DNA of 64,000 bases, taken from Phragmites australis (taxonomy: Eukaryota; Streptophyta; Magnoliopsida; Poales; Poaceae). The position numbers were made by a program, and so were the translations under genes. The notes beneath the pieces are model-generated. The model made no database searches. It had not been told where the DNA came from and worked only from the letters and a program-made list of their open reading frames with translations. The stretch is taken from contig NC_084922.1 of assembly GCF_958298935.1 (NCBI RefSeq), forward strand, positions 8,682,501 through 8,746,500, read 5' to 3'. Below, in pieces: positions 55,151 to 64,000 of this stretch (position 1 is its first letter; each line of letters starts with the position of its first letter).

Positions 55151-56545
55151 ATGAGCACCTCGTATTCCGAGGCGCAGTTCGGCTCCTCCTTTGAGTTCCC
55201 TGCCGAAGAGGACCTTAACTCCTGGTTCACCCACCTGTGCGAGGACCAGGCGGCGGCGGCGGCTCCGGCGCTTCTGCCGGTGGAGTTCGAGGCCCCGGTG
55301 GGGGCGATGGCGGACCCGAGGAAGAGGGCGGCGTACCAGTTGGTGGAGGGGGAGGCGTCGGGGGCCAAGAGGCAACGGTCCCCGACGAGCTCCAGGGAGA
55401 ACAGCGGCGGCAGCAATGACGGTGACCACGAGAACATGTCCGAAGTGGCGGCGGCTGCGGGGGGCAGGGGCGGCGGCCGGCGGCTGTGGGTGAAGGAGCG
55501 CAACCACGAGTGGTGGGACCGGATGAACAGCCCGGCGTGCCCGGAGGCGGAGTTCCGCAACGCGTTCCGGATGTCGCGGGCCACGTTCGAGGCGGTCTGC
55601 GAGGAGCTGGGCGCCGTCGTCGCCAAGGAGGACACCATGCTTCGCGCCGCCATCCCCGTGCGCCAGCGCGTGGCAGTCTGCATCTGGCGCCTGGCCACGG
55701 GGGAGCCCCTGCGGGTCGTGTCCAAGCGGTTTGGCCTCGGGATCTCCACCTGCCACAAGCTCGTCCTCGAGGTCTGCGCCGCCATCAAGGCCGTGCTCAT
55801 GCAGAAGGTCGTGCAGTGGCCGGAGGCGCCGGACGCCGCGGCGGACGTGGCCGCCAGGTTCAAGGCCGCGTCGGGGATCCCCAACGTCGTCGGCGCCATG
55901 TACACCACCCACATCCCCATCATCGCGCCCAAGGCCAACGTCGCTGCCTACTACAACCGCCGCCACACGGAGCGCAACCAGAAGACGTCCTACTCCATCA
56001 CCGTGCAGGGCGTGGTGGACGCGGCCGGCGTCTTCACCGACGTCTGCATCGGCTGGCCGGGTTCCATGTCCGACGCTGACGTGCTCGAGAAGTCCGCGCT
56101 CTACGCGCAGCGCGGCGCGGCGGGCCTGCTCCAGGGGCAGTGGGTGGTCGGCGGCGCCGGGTACCCGCTCATGGACTGGCTGCTGGTGCCCTACACGCAC
56201 CAGAACAAGACGTGGTCCCAGCACGTGTTTAACGAGCGGGTGGACGGCGTGCGCGGCGTGGCGCGGGACGCGTTCCAGCGGCTCAAGGCGCGGTGGGGCT
56301 GCCTCCAGAAGCGCACCGAGGTGAAGCTGCAGGACCTCCCCGTGGTGCTCGGGGCCTGCTGCGTGCTGCACAACATCTGCGAGCGCGCCGGCGACGCCGT
56401 CGACCCCGGCTTCCAGCTCTTCGACGACGACATGCTCGCCGAGAACCCCGTGCGCTCGCAGGTGGCCGCCAGCGCGCGGGACAACATCGCCCACAACCTC
56501 CTCCACAACAGCAGCGACGCCGGCGCCGGATTCCTCTTGAAATGA
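55151..56545 (+). CDS. ALP1/HARBI1-like domesticated Harbinger transposase
   Basis: A single-exon gene of 464 residues, GC-rich as is usual for grass genes. Residues 1-110 are low-complexity and acidic, with a basic patch (KRQR, 73-76) that could be a nuclear signal. Residues 111-165 form a conserved block (WWDRMNSPACPEAEFRNAFRMSR). Residues 170-212 are a helix-turn-helix-like region (RVAVCIWRLATGEPLRVVSKRFGLG). Residues 240-410 are a DDE_Tnp_4 nuclease fold. The triad is degenerate: the first aspartate position is Y251 (GAMYTTH), D308 remains (SMSDADVL), and the glutamate position is R372 (VARDAF). It is therefore probably a non-catalytic host protein. Related Arabidopsis ALP1 joins Polycomb PRC2 complexes and opposes silencing; the same role here is inference. 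No terminal repeats flank it. Confidence 0.93.
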   Translation: MSTSYSEAQFGSSFEFPAEEDLNSWFTHLCEDQAAAAAPALLPVEFEAPVGAMADPRKRAAYQLVEGEASGAKRQRSPTSSRENSGGSNDGDHENMSEVAAAAGGRGGGRRLWVKERNHEWWDRMNSPACPEAEFRNAFRMSRATFEAVCEELGAVVAKEDTMLRAAIPVRQRVAVCIWRLATGEPLRVVSKRFGLGISTCHKLVLEVCAAIKAVLMQKVVQWPEAPDAAADVAARFKAASGIPNVVGAMYTTHIPIIAPKANVAAYYNRRHTERNQKTSYSITVQGVVDAAGVFTDVCIGWPGSMSDADVLEKSALYAQRGAAGLLQGQWVVGGAGYPLMDWLLVPYTHQNKTWSQHVFNERVDGVRGVARDAFQRLKARWGCLQKRTEVKLQDLPVVLGACCVLHNICERAGDAVDPGFQLFDDDMLAENPVRSQVAASARDNIAHNLLHNSSDAGAGFLLK

Positions 56546-58440
56546 AGAAGTAGAAAAGCTGCTTCTTTTCTTGGTCGAATCAGCAGAGAAGACGCCGCAA
56601 GGCTCATCAATCGAAGCTTCTTTTCATGTCAGGAGCTACTTCTTTCGATTCTGGTTAATTTGTCGGATGGAACAGAGAACAGTTTTTTCGTTTATAATAA
56701 GGTGGGAAACAGAACAGCGGGTCATAGGTTCAAAGATACAGTAGGTGGTTCAATGATAGTGTTTGCGATTGTTCTGCATTTTTAGGTTCAAAGATCTATC
56801 ATCATCTCTCATGTTTGGTGAGACTGTAGCCTGTATAATCAATCTTGTACAAGACTATTTTGTCACCAGATGATCATCAATTCGTTAAACAGAACAGAAG
56901 AATATTTCATTCATTTCTCCATCCATGGAATCAGATTCTCACTTCTAGTCTCCATGTGTGCTAATATATTTGGTCTGATTGTGATTTGTACCCCCAGCAG
57001 CACAAGGAGATCTTTGAATTGACCAGAGTCAGAGGGAGCAGGGAAGCTGCCGTGAGGTTCTTTGCTTAATAAAAGAAAGGGAAGGAAACTTGGATGTAGC
57101 CTATTCAGTTTATGAACACAAACCTGTCTGGGGCTAGCTTTTAATGGTCAGTGTTTTACAGGTTTACTTCCTAAAAAGAAATAGAAACCAGATACGTAGA
57201 ATGATAAATTCTCTGATGCTCACAGCTTATCGCCTCCCTTATTCTAAAGGAAAGACATAACTTCCTTGTTTCAAAGGAAAGACAGCTTATTGCCTCCAGG
57301 AAATGCTGGCACATACTCTGAAAACAGAGCACAGACAGACACAGCTTTGGTGATTGTTGGAACGAAAGGTCTGGAATACGGTCTGGGACTTGTAGCTCCA
57401 GTGCTCATACGACTGCTAGCAACTCTAGTTGACAGAGTAATTCCAGTTAAGCAGCAAGGCCGACAGGCTGTTCAATTGTATTCAGGGGATAAGCTAATGC
57501 GAGGCTGTGAGAGTAATCAACGAGGCCGTCTAATGATAAGAGTTGAACCACTGTGCCAACATGTAACTCTAAAGTGCTCTTCACACGATGACACGGACAG
57601 AAGTTCTATCTAGGTGGCTAACATGAAAAGGTACGTAATACTTGCAGTGCAATGGAGCATGGGTCTCATGGGATTGACTACGTGGGAACACACGAACTAA
57701 AGCCGTATGCGAAGCATCGCTGTCAACAATGAAGCAATCCATTGTTGCTGATCTTGAGAGAAGTATCTTGTCGATCGACGTCAGTTCAGAATGGTTGGGT
57801 ACGGTCGTGCAGGAAAAGAGCAGTGCTTCGCGCACCGACCAGATCTGGCAACTGTGGCAGGAGCATGCTTCCCACATCTAAGGAAACCATACCGACACCA
57901 GAGAGTAGTAGTTCAGCGAATGGAACAGAGAACGATGTGAACTCATATATTCATCCTTCAGAAACAGAAAAAGGCCGACTACTCTGCTTAGAATGATTTG
58001 GACGAGTATCCAAATAATTTGGGAAAACAAGGTAGACCTTAAGGTTGAATCGCTGCGCTGAGTCCAAGTACCAGTCCTCAAGTGGCGACGGGAGGAAGAA
58101 GGGCCCAAGAGCAGGGGTGCATCTCGTCGTTTACCACCTCCGATTGCAGCCGGTTCGATGGAGGGCCAGTGCCGTTGGACCGTTATGCGTGGGCATAGCC
58201 ATGTTTAATAGTCAGGCTTTATTAATGGGCCCAGCTGTGTTTGTGACCTCGATTTGGCCTTACGGGCTTTGTGACAGGCGACAGGTGGCTCTGCTTATCG
58301 GAAGAACGCGGCGCGCACCTCAGAATGGCCAGGTGGTTGAGGCCGGATCATCTAAAGAAGGAAAGAAAAAGGCTATTGGGCTTGAGGTGGTTGGCTGTCT
58401 CCTTGTGGCTACGCAGCAACCTGACTGGCCGAACGTATAT
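56546..58440. other. 3' flank and intergenic region, no gene recognised
   Basis: The 3' UTR of the ALP1-like gene probably occupies the first 200-300 bp (AATAAGG near 56697). The later frames (57266-57613, 58045-58455) show no domain. A short direct repeat (AGGAAAGACA...GCTTAT(T/C)GCCTCC) lies at 57223-57298. Confidence 0.45.
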
Positions 58441-59415
58441 TTAGCTCGAAGCTAGTAAGTTGGCTCGGCTCGTAGCTGGCTTGACTTAGCTTAATTTAGC
58501 TCGGTATGTTTTATAGTGAGCTGAGTCAACGCATCACCCCCATTTAATTAACAAGTCAGCTCGAGCGGCTCTTGAGCCGCTCACGAGCATAACTAGCTAA
58601 TACCCTATAATATCAGCCAGTCCACTTACGTAGGGCATGGTTTATATTTTTACAGGTCTCTTAGTTCCAGCTTATGTTTCTAGTCTTCGTCATAAATCTT
58701 GTGCACACTCAATATCCTCTATCTTGGCTGTGACAACCACAAGTGACATTGACGTAACACGATGTCGCTCGACGACTCACTAGACCCACTCACACCAACA
58801 AAGCTCGCTACCTTGCCTACAAGGCTAAGTATGTAGATCTCCTATAAAGAATAGATAAGTTTGGTTGATACGTGTGTAGATTCTTGTTTGAAAGAGTAAT
58901 TTACTTGGACAAATAACTAATAATTAAATGTGGTTTGAAGCTCCAGATATAAAGGACACTAACAACGTTCCTTAAAAAATGGACAAGGTCTATTTTTATA
59001 ATAACATATAAATTATAAAGAAATAGCGAATTTCTAATTCATCTTCTTTTTAAAGAAAGATGAGCTCTCAGACACACAATTACTCTCGGAAGACATAATT
59101 AATTGAGTGGTATTTATCAAATTTAAGTCATATTTGAATGAGTTTTTTATTCGTGCTAAAAATTATACAACAAACTTTCATAACTTCAATTCAAAACTAC
59201 TCATAATGTATGTATCAATAGCATAATAAAAATAAAAATGTAGTTTTTATTAAAAAATATGTCTGACTCATAAGCCTAGCAAATTGGCTCAGGAGCTTAA
59301 CGAACCGAGCCGAGCAACTTTTTTACCGTTAAAATAACAAGTCGAGCTGAGTTAGCTCGTTACGATAACAAGTTAGAATAAACCAGGTCGAGCCGGCTCG
59401 GTATCCAGCCTAAAC
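58441..59415. mobile_element. Possible MITE or hAT-like remnant with GGCTCG-rich ends
   Basis: An AT-rich block of about 970 bp with ends rich in GGCTCGGCTCG (58455-58475) on the left and CGAGCCGGCTCG (59390-59401) on the right, both repeated inside the ends. Internal AT-rich DNA has no frame of interest. No TSD was found. Confidence 0.4.
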
Positions 59416-59900
59416 CTCAGACACATGTGATTACTGCAGCACTGCAGCGTTCGGCACTCCTGCTAGGTCCAAGCGGCCAGCCGGCCATTACTGTTTCTGT
59501 TGGAGTCCAGTTCATGATACGAACGTCAACTGGCAAGTGGCCATCACCTTTTAACTTAATTATGCGCTCCAGATCAAGAAATAACCGCGTGAATTAGGAA
59601 CGACACAATGCTCGCTCCCGTGAATATTTTGTTGGATGTGACGTGCGCGAGCATCAACTAGGCGTGCATGCACCAACCTACTGAGTAGCCTATTGGTATA
59701 TATGGCACCCAAGGTTCTTAACAGCGTATCTATACTTTTATATAATTCACTAATTATAGTAAATTCGAATAATCTTCACAATTCATTCGAGTTGATCAAA
59801 CTATCAACATAAAAAGATGAATTTTATTTTTCTTCAAAACATACCATCAATTACCTATTATTTACCTTTCATGCTAAACGTCTTCTTCCATATATATAAG

Positions 59901-60512
59901 CTCGATCGGAAGAGCGTCTACGGCACGACGCTGCTACTCGTGGCGATCTACTCCATCATGTCTCGGCTCTCCTTCTCGCGCACAACCACCAGCGTTATGG
60001 GCTCACTCTACTTCTTCCGCTTTTGGCTCGAATTTGGCATCAGAGGTGACTACCCGTTGAGCGCCACCATCATGTTCAAGTACGCCAACAAGAAGACTCG
60101 CGATGGGTTCATGGCTGCCGTCTTTGCCATGCAAGGATTACGTATCCTTGCCGGTGGCATCGTCACGCTCGTCATCTCCACAATGTTCTGTAAGGCGTTC
60201 TCGATGCTAGTGTACCTAGTTGATGACATGGCGTCGACTGTATCGCAGGCTGACTACATGTGGCACATCATCCTCATGCTTGGCGCGGCGCTGGTGATAC
60301 TAATGTACTACTGGCGGATGAAGATGCCCGAGACAGCGCAGTACACCGCGCTCGTCGCCAATAACGCTAAGCAGGCCGCGTCAGATATCTCCAAGGTTCT
60401 CCAGGTGGAGATCGAGGCGGAGTCTAATAAGCCTAATGACATGAATAGGAACAATGACTATGACTTTGAGAAACCAAATTTAAATATACCTTGGTTTATA
60501 TGTGATGAGTGA
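59901..60512 (+). pseudogene. PHT1: PHT1-type phosphate transporter fragment
   Basis: A frame open from 59817; homology starts at about 59901 ([13 protein letters not shown]) and ends at about 60422 ([11 protein letters not shown]). It covers only the second to sixth membrane segments of a protein that normally has twelve and about 520-540 residues. PHT1 proteins are plasma-membrane H+/phosphate symporters. The family signature is altered: [13 protein letters not shown] reads [13 protein letters not shown], losing a glycine and the S-E pair. Before the homology lie about 28 AT-rich codons that match nothing, and after it a short unrelated tail to a stop at 60512. The fragment is a GC-richer island in AT-rich DNA. 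It cannot form a transporter. Confidence 0.9.
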
Positions 60513-60599
60513 TTGATAAGATCTTTGAGGTGGTTTAATGATTTATAGATTGCATGAATATAACTATGTATTGTAATTATAATCATAACTAACCAAAAT

Positions 60600-62050
60600 T
60601 ATAAAGAAAATAGAGTCCATGTTTTTAGCTCTGAGTTCAGGAATATTACACACGTCGGATGATTTGATGTTGGAAATTTTGTACACGTTGGATGGTCTGG
60701 CACTCAGGAAGACTTCACACTGGAGCATTTCAAGTTAGAAGTAAAAATTGAAGTACACGCTAGATGGTCGAACACTGGGCAGCTATACATGCCAGACTAA
60801 ATTTTTTCCAAAGAGCTTTCAAAGCGTGTCCGGAGTTGTTCTACACGCTGGATGGTCTAGTGATGAGCAACATGTACGCTAGATGCTTCGCCAGACCTTT
60901 TGTTGCAGAGAGTTGCAAAATGTTGAGATACATGCGCTGGATGGTCTGGCGATAAGTTGATATACATGCCGGACTAATATTTACAAAGAAGATGCAAAAT
61001 GCTTGGTCTGATGGGTTTAACACGCCGGATGGTTCGGCGCTCAGGAGGAGTGAATACCAGATCATATGACGTTCATGTTTTCTATGTGATGCCTCTTTCA
61101 ACATATATTTTGATTTTAGCTAATCTATAATGGTGTTGGAGATGCATGTTTGCTTGTCTTATGTTGTTAGGTGATGAATGCAACTTGGCAGCCGACGGCG
61201 GGATGATCGGGGCTAAGCGGGGTGTTTGGTGCCGAACAATCGAGGAAGTCGGGCGGTGTCGAGGATGATCCTAAGTTGTGCATATGGAGATCAAGCAAAG
61301 GGTGAGAAGGAGGATGAAGACGGTATGTTGACAAAGTCAAGCGAAGGGATGTCAGTGCAAGTGACCAGGTGGCCTGAGGGAGTGGAAGCAGGAGAGGCTT
61401 GTTAGCAGTCAAGATCGCAAGACGGAGTACATACGTCAACATCAGGATAGTTGCTTGAGGTGAAAGCCAGTGGCAGTGAGTCACACTTTGAGAATCATAC
61501 AAGACGGTTTCACGGTTTGGCCTAAAGACCGTGGATATATGGAGTGCACGTGGCATCATTGCGAAGCTTACATCGAGGCGAAGCTAAGTCATGAAGAAGC
61601 CACAGTCGTTCGATGGACGGAGCAAAAAATAGCCCAAAATGCCCAAGTGGTAGGTAGGAGGCTATTGAAAGAGAGGGTATTTTGAGAATAAGAAAACTTA
61701 AGGGCTAAATTACCTCCTTAGGCCTATAAATAGAGGGGTAGGGCTGTGCGAGAGAGGTGAGCCAGTCATTTGATCCTTGAGTGCTAGTTTTTAGATGAGA
61801 GGAAAGGGGAGCTTAGCCTTTGTAATATTTGGGAGCTTTTGCGAGGAAAACATCTTGTAATTTGCCAAAAAGAGGGCTGTCCTTCGCAAGAAATGAAGAG
61901 ATTGTTTCTTTCGATGCTTGTGTTCATATCCTTCTAGTCTCTGTCTGTTGACTCTCTTGCTTTGTTGTGAGTTTCTTTCTTTTCAGTTGGGTTTTCCTTT
62001 CAGTTGTGTTGGGGAATGGCCTCACGGGTCCCCTTCGGACTATGAATTGA
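60600..62050 (+). mobile_element. SIRE/Maximus-like copia LTR region
   Basis: The part 60640-61040 has about six copies of a motif like ACACGCTGGATGGTCTGG, as seen in SIRE-type grass LTRs and (reversed) in the nested LTR at 44554-46130. A TATA box follows at 61725, then CATTTGATCCTTGAGTGCTAG and AACATCTTGTAATTTG, an arrangement I associate with these LTRs. Neither end nor a TSD could be fixed, and no internal coding region follows. Confidence 0.55.
61725..61733 (+). promoter_or_regulatory. TATA box of the SIRE-like LTR
   Basis: TATAAATAG followed by AGGGG, at the position expected for this LTR type. Confidence 0.6.
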
Positions 62051-62079
62051 AGACCTCTAATGGATACGAATTACTAATG

Positions 62080-63770
62080 AAGTTTACAATTGTTCAAGCA
62101 TGCATCATATGCACACGTGCTCATCGTTTGATTATTTATTCGATGCATTCATATTTTTTTTAGAGAGTGATGCACCGCTGTTCTTCGTGGTCGAGATTGA
62201 CGCCGAATTGGTTTTGAATGTGAGCCAAGCACCTGGAGCAGTAAGACAAGCATCTAAGTATATTACACCATTTTGATTTGAATCAAGTGGAATCTAAATT
62301 GACGAGTTACTACTTAGGTGTGCTTGCATGATTAGTGAGTCGATGTTGGGTGATATGGGTAGAACCTATGTTGATGCATTGGCTCTACCTTGAATTATTG
62401 ATGATTCCTTATCCTTGCAATCTAGTTATGGTTTTGTCAATGTCTAATTTCAGAGGTTAATTGAAATGCTTAGCAAATCTTAGGTCCTTGATAGAAGTCG
62501 AGCGATGGTGTTGCCGTTGTTCGTGAGCATAGGGTTTGTTTAATGTTCACAATGATTATGATTATGATGTTGGGTGGTATGAGATGTGAGGATGAGGCGA
62601 GATGTGGGCGGTGCTAGGGGTAGATCGGGAGAGGAGCCCAGATGCCATAGATCGCTTGCATTGGTTAAGCACTGATTATAGATGTTGTTGACTTTAGCAT
62701 TTTTCTGTACTTACCACATACTCGAATATAGGATGAGTAAGCCAAATACCATAAGTCACCGTGTTTATTTGACCTATGCACTCGGGGTGTGAGCAAGGGC
62801 TTGTAGAGGCACCGAGAAACGCCGGTAAATCATAGTATGTTCGGGGTCTCGGTGGCCTCCATATACATCGGGCATGGGGACAAAGGTTCGGAGTGAGTAC
62901 GTGAATAGTTGGTAGATGAATCATCACTCGCAGCTGATGGGATATGTGGGCGGTAGTCTCGTGTTGTGTGGGTCCACGAGTACCCCCTGTAGGGTATAAA
63001 ATCAATTTGAATTGCCACGCTCTTGGTTATCGAGCAAGTTTCTATCCATTTGCATCGGTTGTAGAGTTTTGACTTTGAGGTTTTGGTATGGCATGTTGGT
63101 TATGATGGGTGATGGTAGTTGTTTACATGAGATGGTTCCACTTACTTTCATGTGCAAGTGTTTGGTTACAGGGTAGAAATGTAGTTGTGGTTCAGTATAG
63201 GTGCTCATATCTAGGTGTTAAGGTTGCTTACACATATGAATTTACTTATCCTTGTGGCCTACTACTTGCTAATAGCTCAATTGCATATTCCTTAGAGTCG
63301 GGTTATTAGATACACTCAATATGGATTAAGTCTTATGAGTACCTTTGTACTTACGCTGCTCTTTCAGGTTTGCAGGTGAGGAAAGGTTAGTTGTCGGCTA
63401 CTTCATGTTCGTCAATGCTAGCGTCGAGCAACAATAGTGTTGTCTACTCGAGTGACGTGCTTTTTGGTGGAACCTAAGGGCATATGGCTTCACCTAGTTG
63501 TTATTGTTCATAGATGTTACTTTCCACTGCGTAGTATCTTTGTAAATTGTTGTAAATGATAATCTTCTTAATGCTTATAATATAATTTAATTACTTGCTC
63601 TTTCTTAAGCTTTGTTGTGATGTTACATGTTGGAAAGGTATGTGTTCTGATCTTGGGTATAAAACACATGTCGGGACTACCGAAATGATATTTTGGTTAA
63701 TCATTGTAGTCGTGATTGTTTAAATGACCGACTTAATGGTTAATTAGAATGCTATTTGGACGTTTCCTCA
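62080..63770 (+). repeat. 5' LTR (3' part) of a gypsy element leaving the window
   Basis: Homologous over its length to the outer (12149-19786) and inner (14499-17693) solo LTRs, for example ACAAGCATCTAAGTATAT near 62247, ATGCCATAGATCGCTTGCAT near 62641, and AAAACACATGTCGGGACTACC near 63661. It ends GTTTCCTCA and is followed by a primer-binding site, so unlike the other two copies it belongs to an element whose internal part begins here. The left part of the LTR is missing or displaced by the SIRE-like LTR. Confidence 0.8.
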
Positions 63771-63775
63771 TAGTA

Positions 63776-63787
63776 TGGTATGAGAGC
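63776..63787 (+). other. Primer-binding site of the gypsy element
   Basis: TGGTATGAGAGC, one base from the canonical TGGTATCAGAGC complementary to initiator methionine tRNA, five bases after the LTR. The remaining sequence to 64000 is then the untranslated leader, with no gag yet visible. Confidence 0.75.
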
Positions 63788-64000
63788 TTGGTTTAATGAA
63801 GTAGCCTAGAAACACTTAAGACATGTGTTAGTAATGTGTCAAATTCACTAAAGCCACCAACTAAAGTTTCTTTTTACCTATACATGCTAATATGTATAAA
63901 TTGCTATACCATTCCCCTAAGTGTAATGCATGGTTGGTTGCTTCACTTAAGTTGTTTGTTCCTGTATTTTGATGTCGTTATGAATCTTGTTGCATCGACG

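Noticed and set aside
55037..56506. 489-codon open frame on the minus strand
   Set aside because: It is the antisense shadow of the GC-rich ALP1-like gene; its translation is repetitive R/H/G/V-rich and domain-free, while the plus frame shows clear family motifs.
58441..59415. Complete hAT transposon
   Set aside because: The ends are only loosely inverted and no 8-bp duplication flanks them, so it is kept as a low-confidence remnant.

Overview
The window is nuclear DNA of a grass (Poaceae, most likely a panicoid). The evidence is split intron-containing genes, GC-rich 5' ends of genes in AT-rich surroundings, and a dense load of grass-type transposable elements: Ty3/gypsy elements with very long LTRs, a Tat-like LTR with G-box hairpins, SIRE/Maximus-like copia LTRs, an Ac-like hAT element and several MITEs. 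Nothing looks bacterial, organellar or viral.

Two genes look intact. The first, on the minus strand at 30137-36662, is an NDR-type AGC protein kinase. I could splice it by eye into 13 coding exons giving 542 residues, all in phase and with all catalytic motifs. The second, on the plus strand at 55151-56545, is a single-exon, 464-residue ALP1/HARBI1-like domesticated Harbinger transposase whose catalytic triad has decayed. A third recognisable gene, a PHT1 phosphate transporter at about 59901-60422, is a truncated and mutated fragment.

Layout from left to right. 1-4012 is AT-rich sequence with a possible copia fragment and a GC-rich patch. 4013-7306 is a copia-type element that kept only a decayed gag. 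7307-12143 holds a 72-bp tandem duplication, a 5'-truncated LINE with a 13-bp target-site duplication (TSD), and a Stowaway-like MITE. 12149-19786 is a solo gypsy LTR containing two further solo LTRs, one of its own family in reverse orientation; each has a perfect 5-bp TSD. 20338-27978 is a gypsy element (TSD TGCGC) with 3.8-kb LTRs and a large internal deletion. 27984-36900 is the kinase gene and its downstream flank. 38715-41175 is an Ac-like hAT element (8-bp TSD) with a GC-rich insert. 41932-42800 holds two MITEs. 44255-50634 is a decayed copia element (TSD ATACG) with a SIRE-like solo LTR inserted in its RNase H region. 50640-56545 is a GC-rich patch, a MITE and the ALP1-like gene. 56546-64000 holds the PHT1 fragment, a SIRE-like LTR region, and a gypsy 5' LTR whose PBS and internal part run off the window.

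The genes do not form a pathway; they are separate islands among nested transposons. I found no operon, CRISPR array, phage or convincing new system. The most unusual structures are the three-layer nest of solo LTRs, the G-box hairpin array in the Tat-like LTR, and the GC-rich segment carried by the Ac-like element. Splice sites, family names and LTR ends were read by eye, with no alignment or database search.
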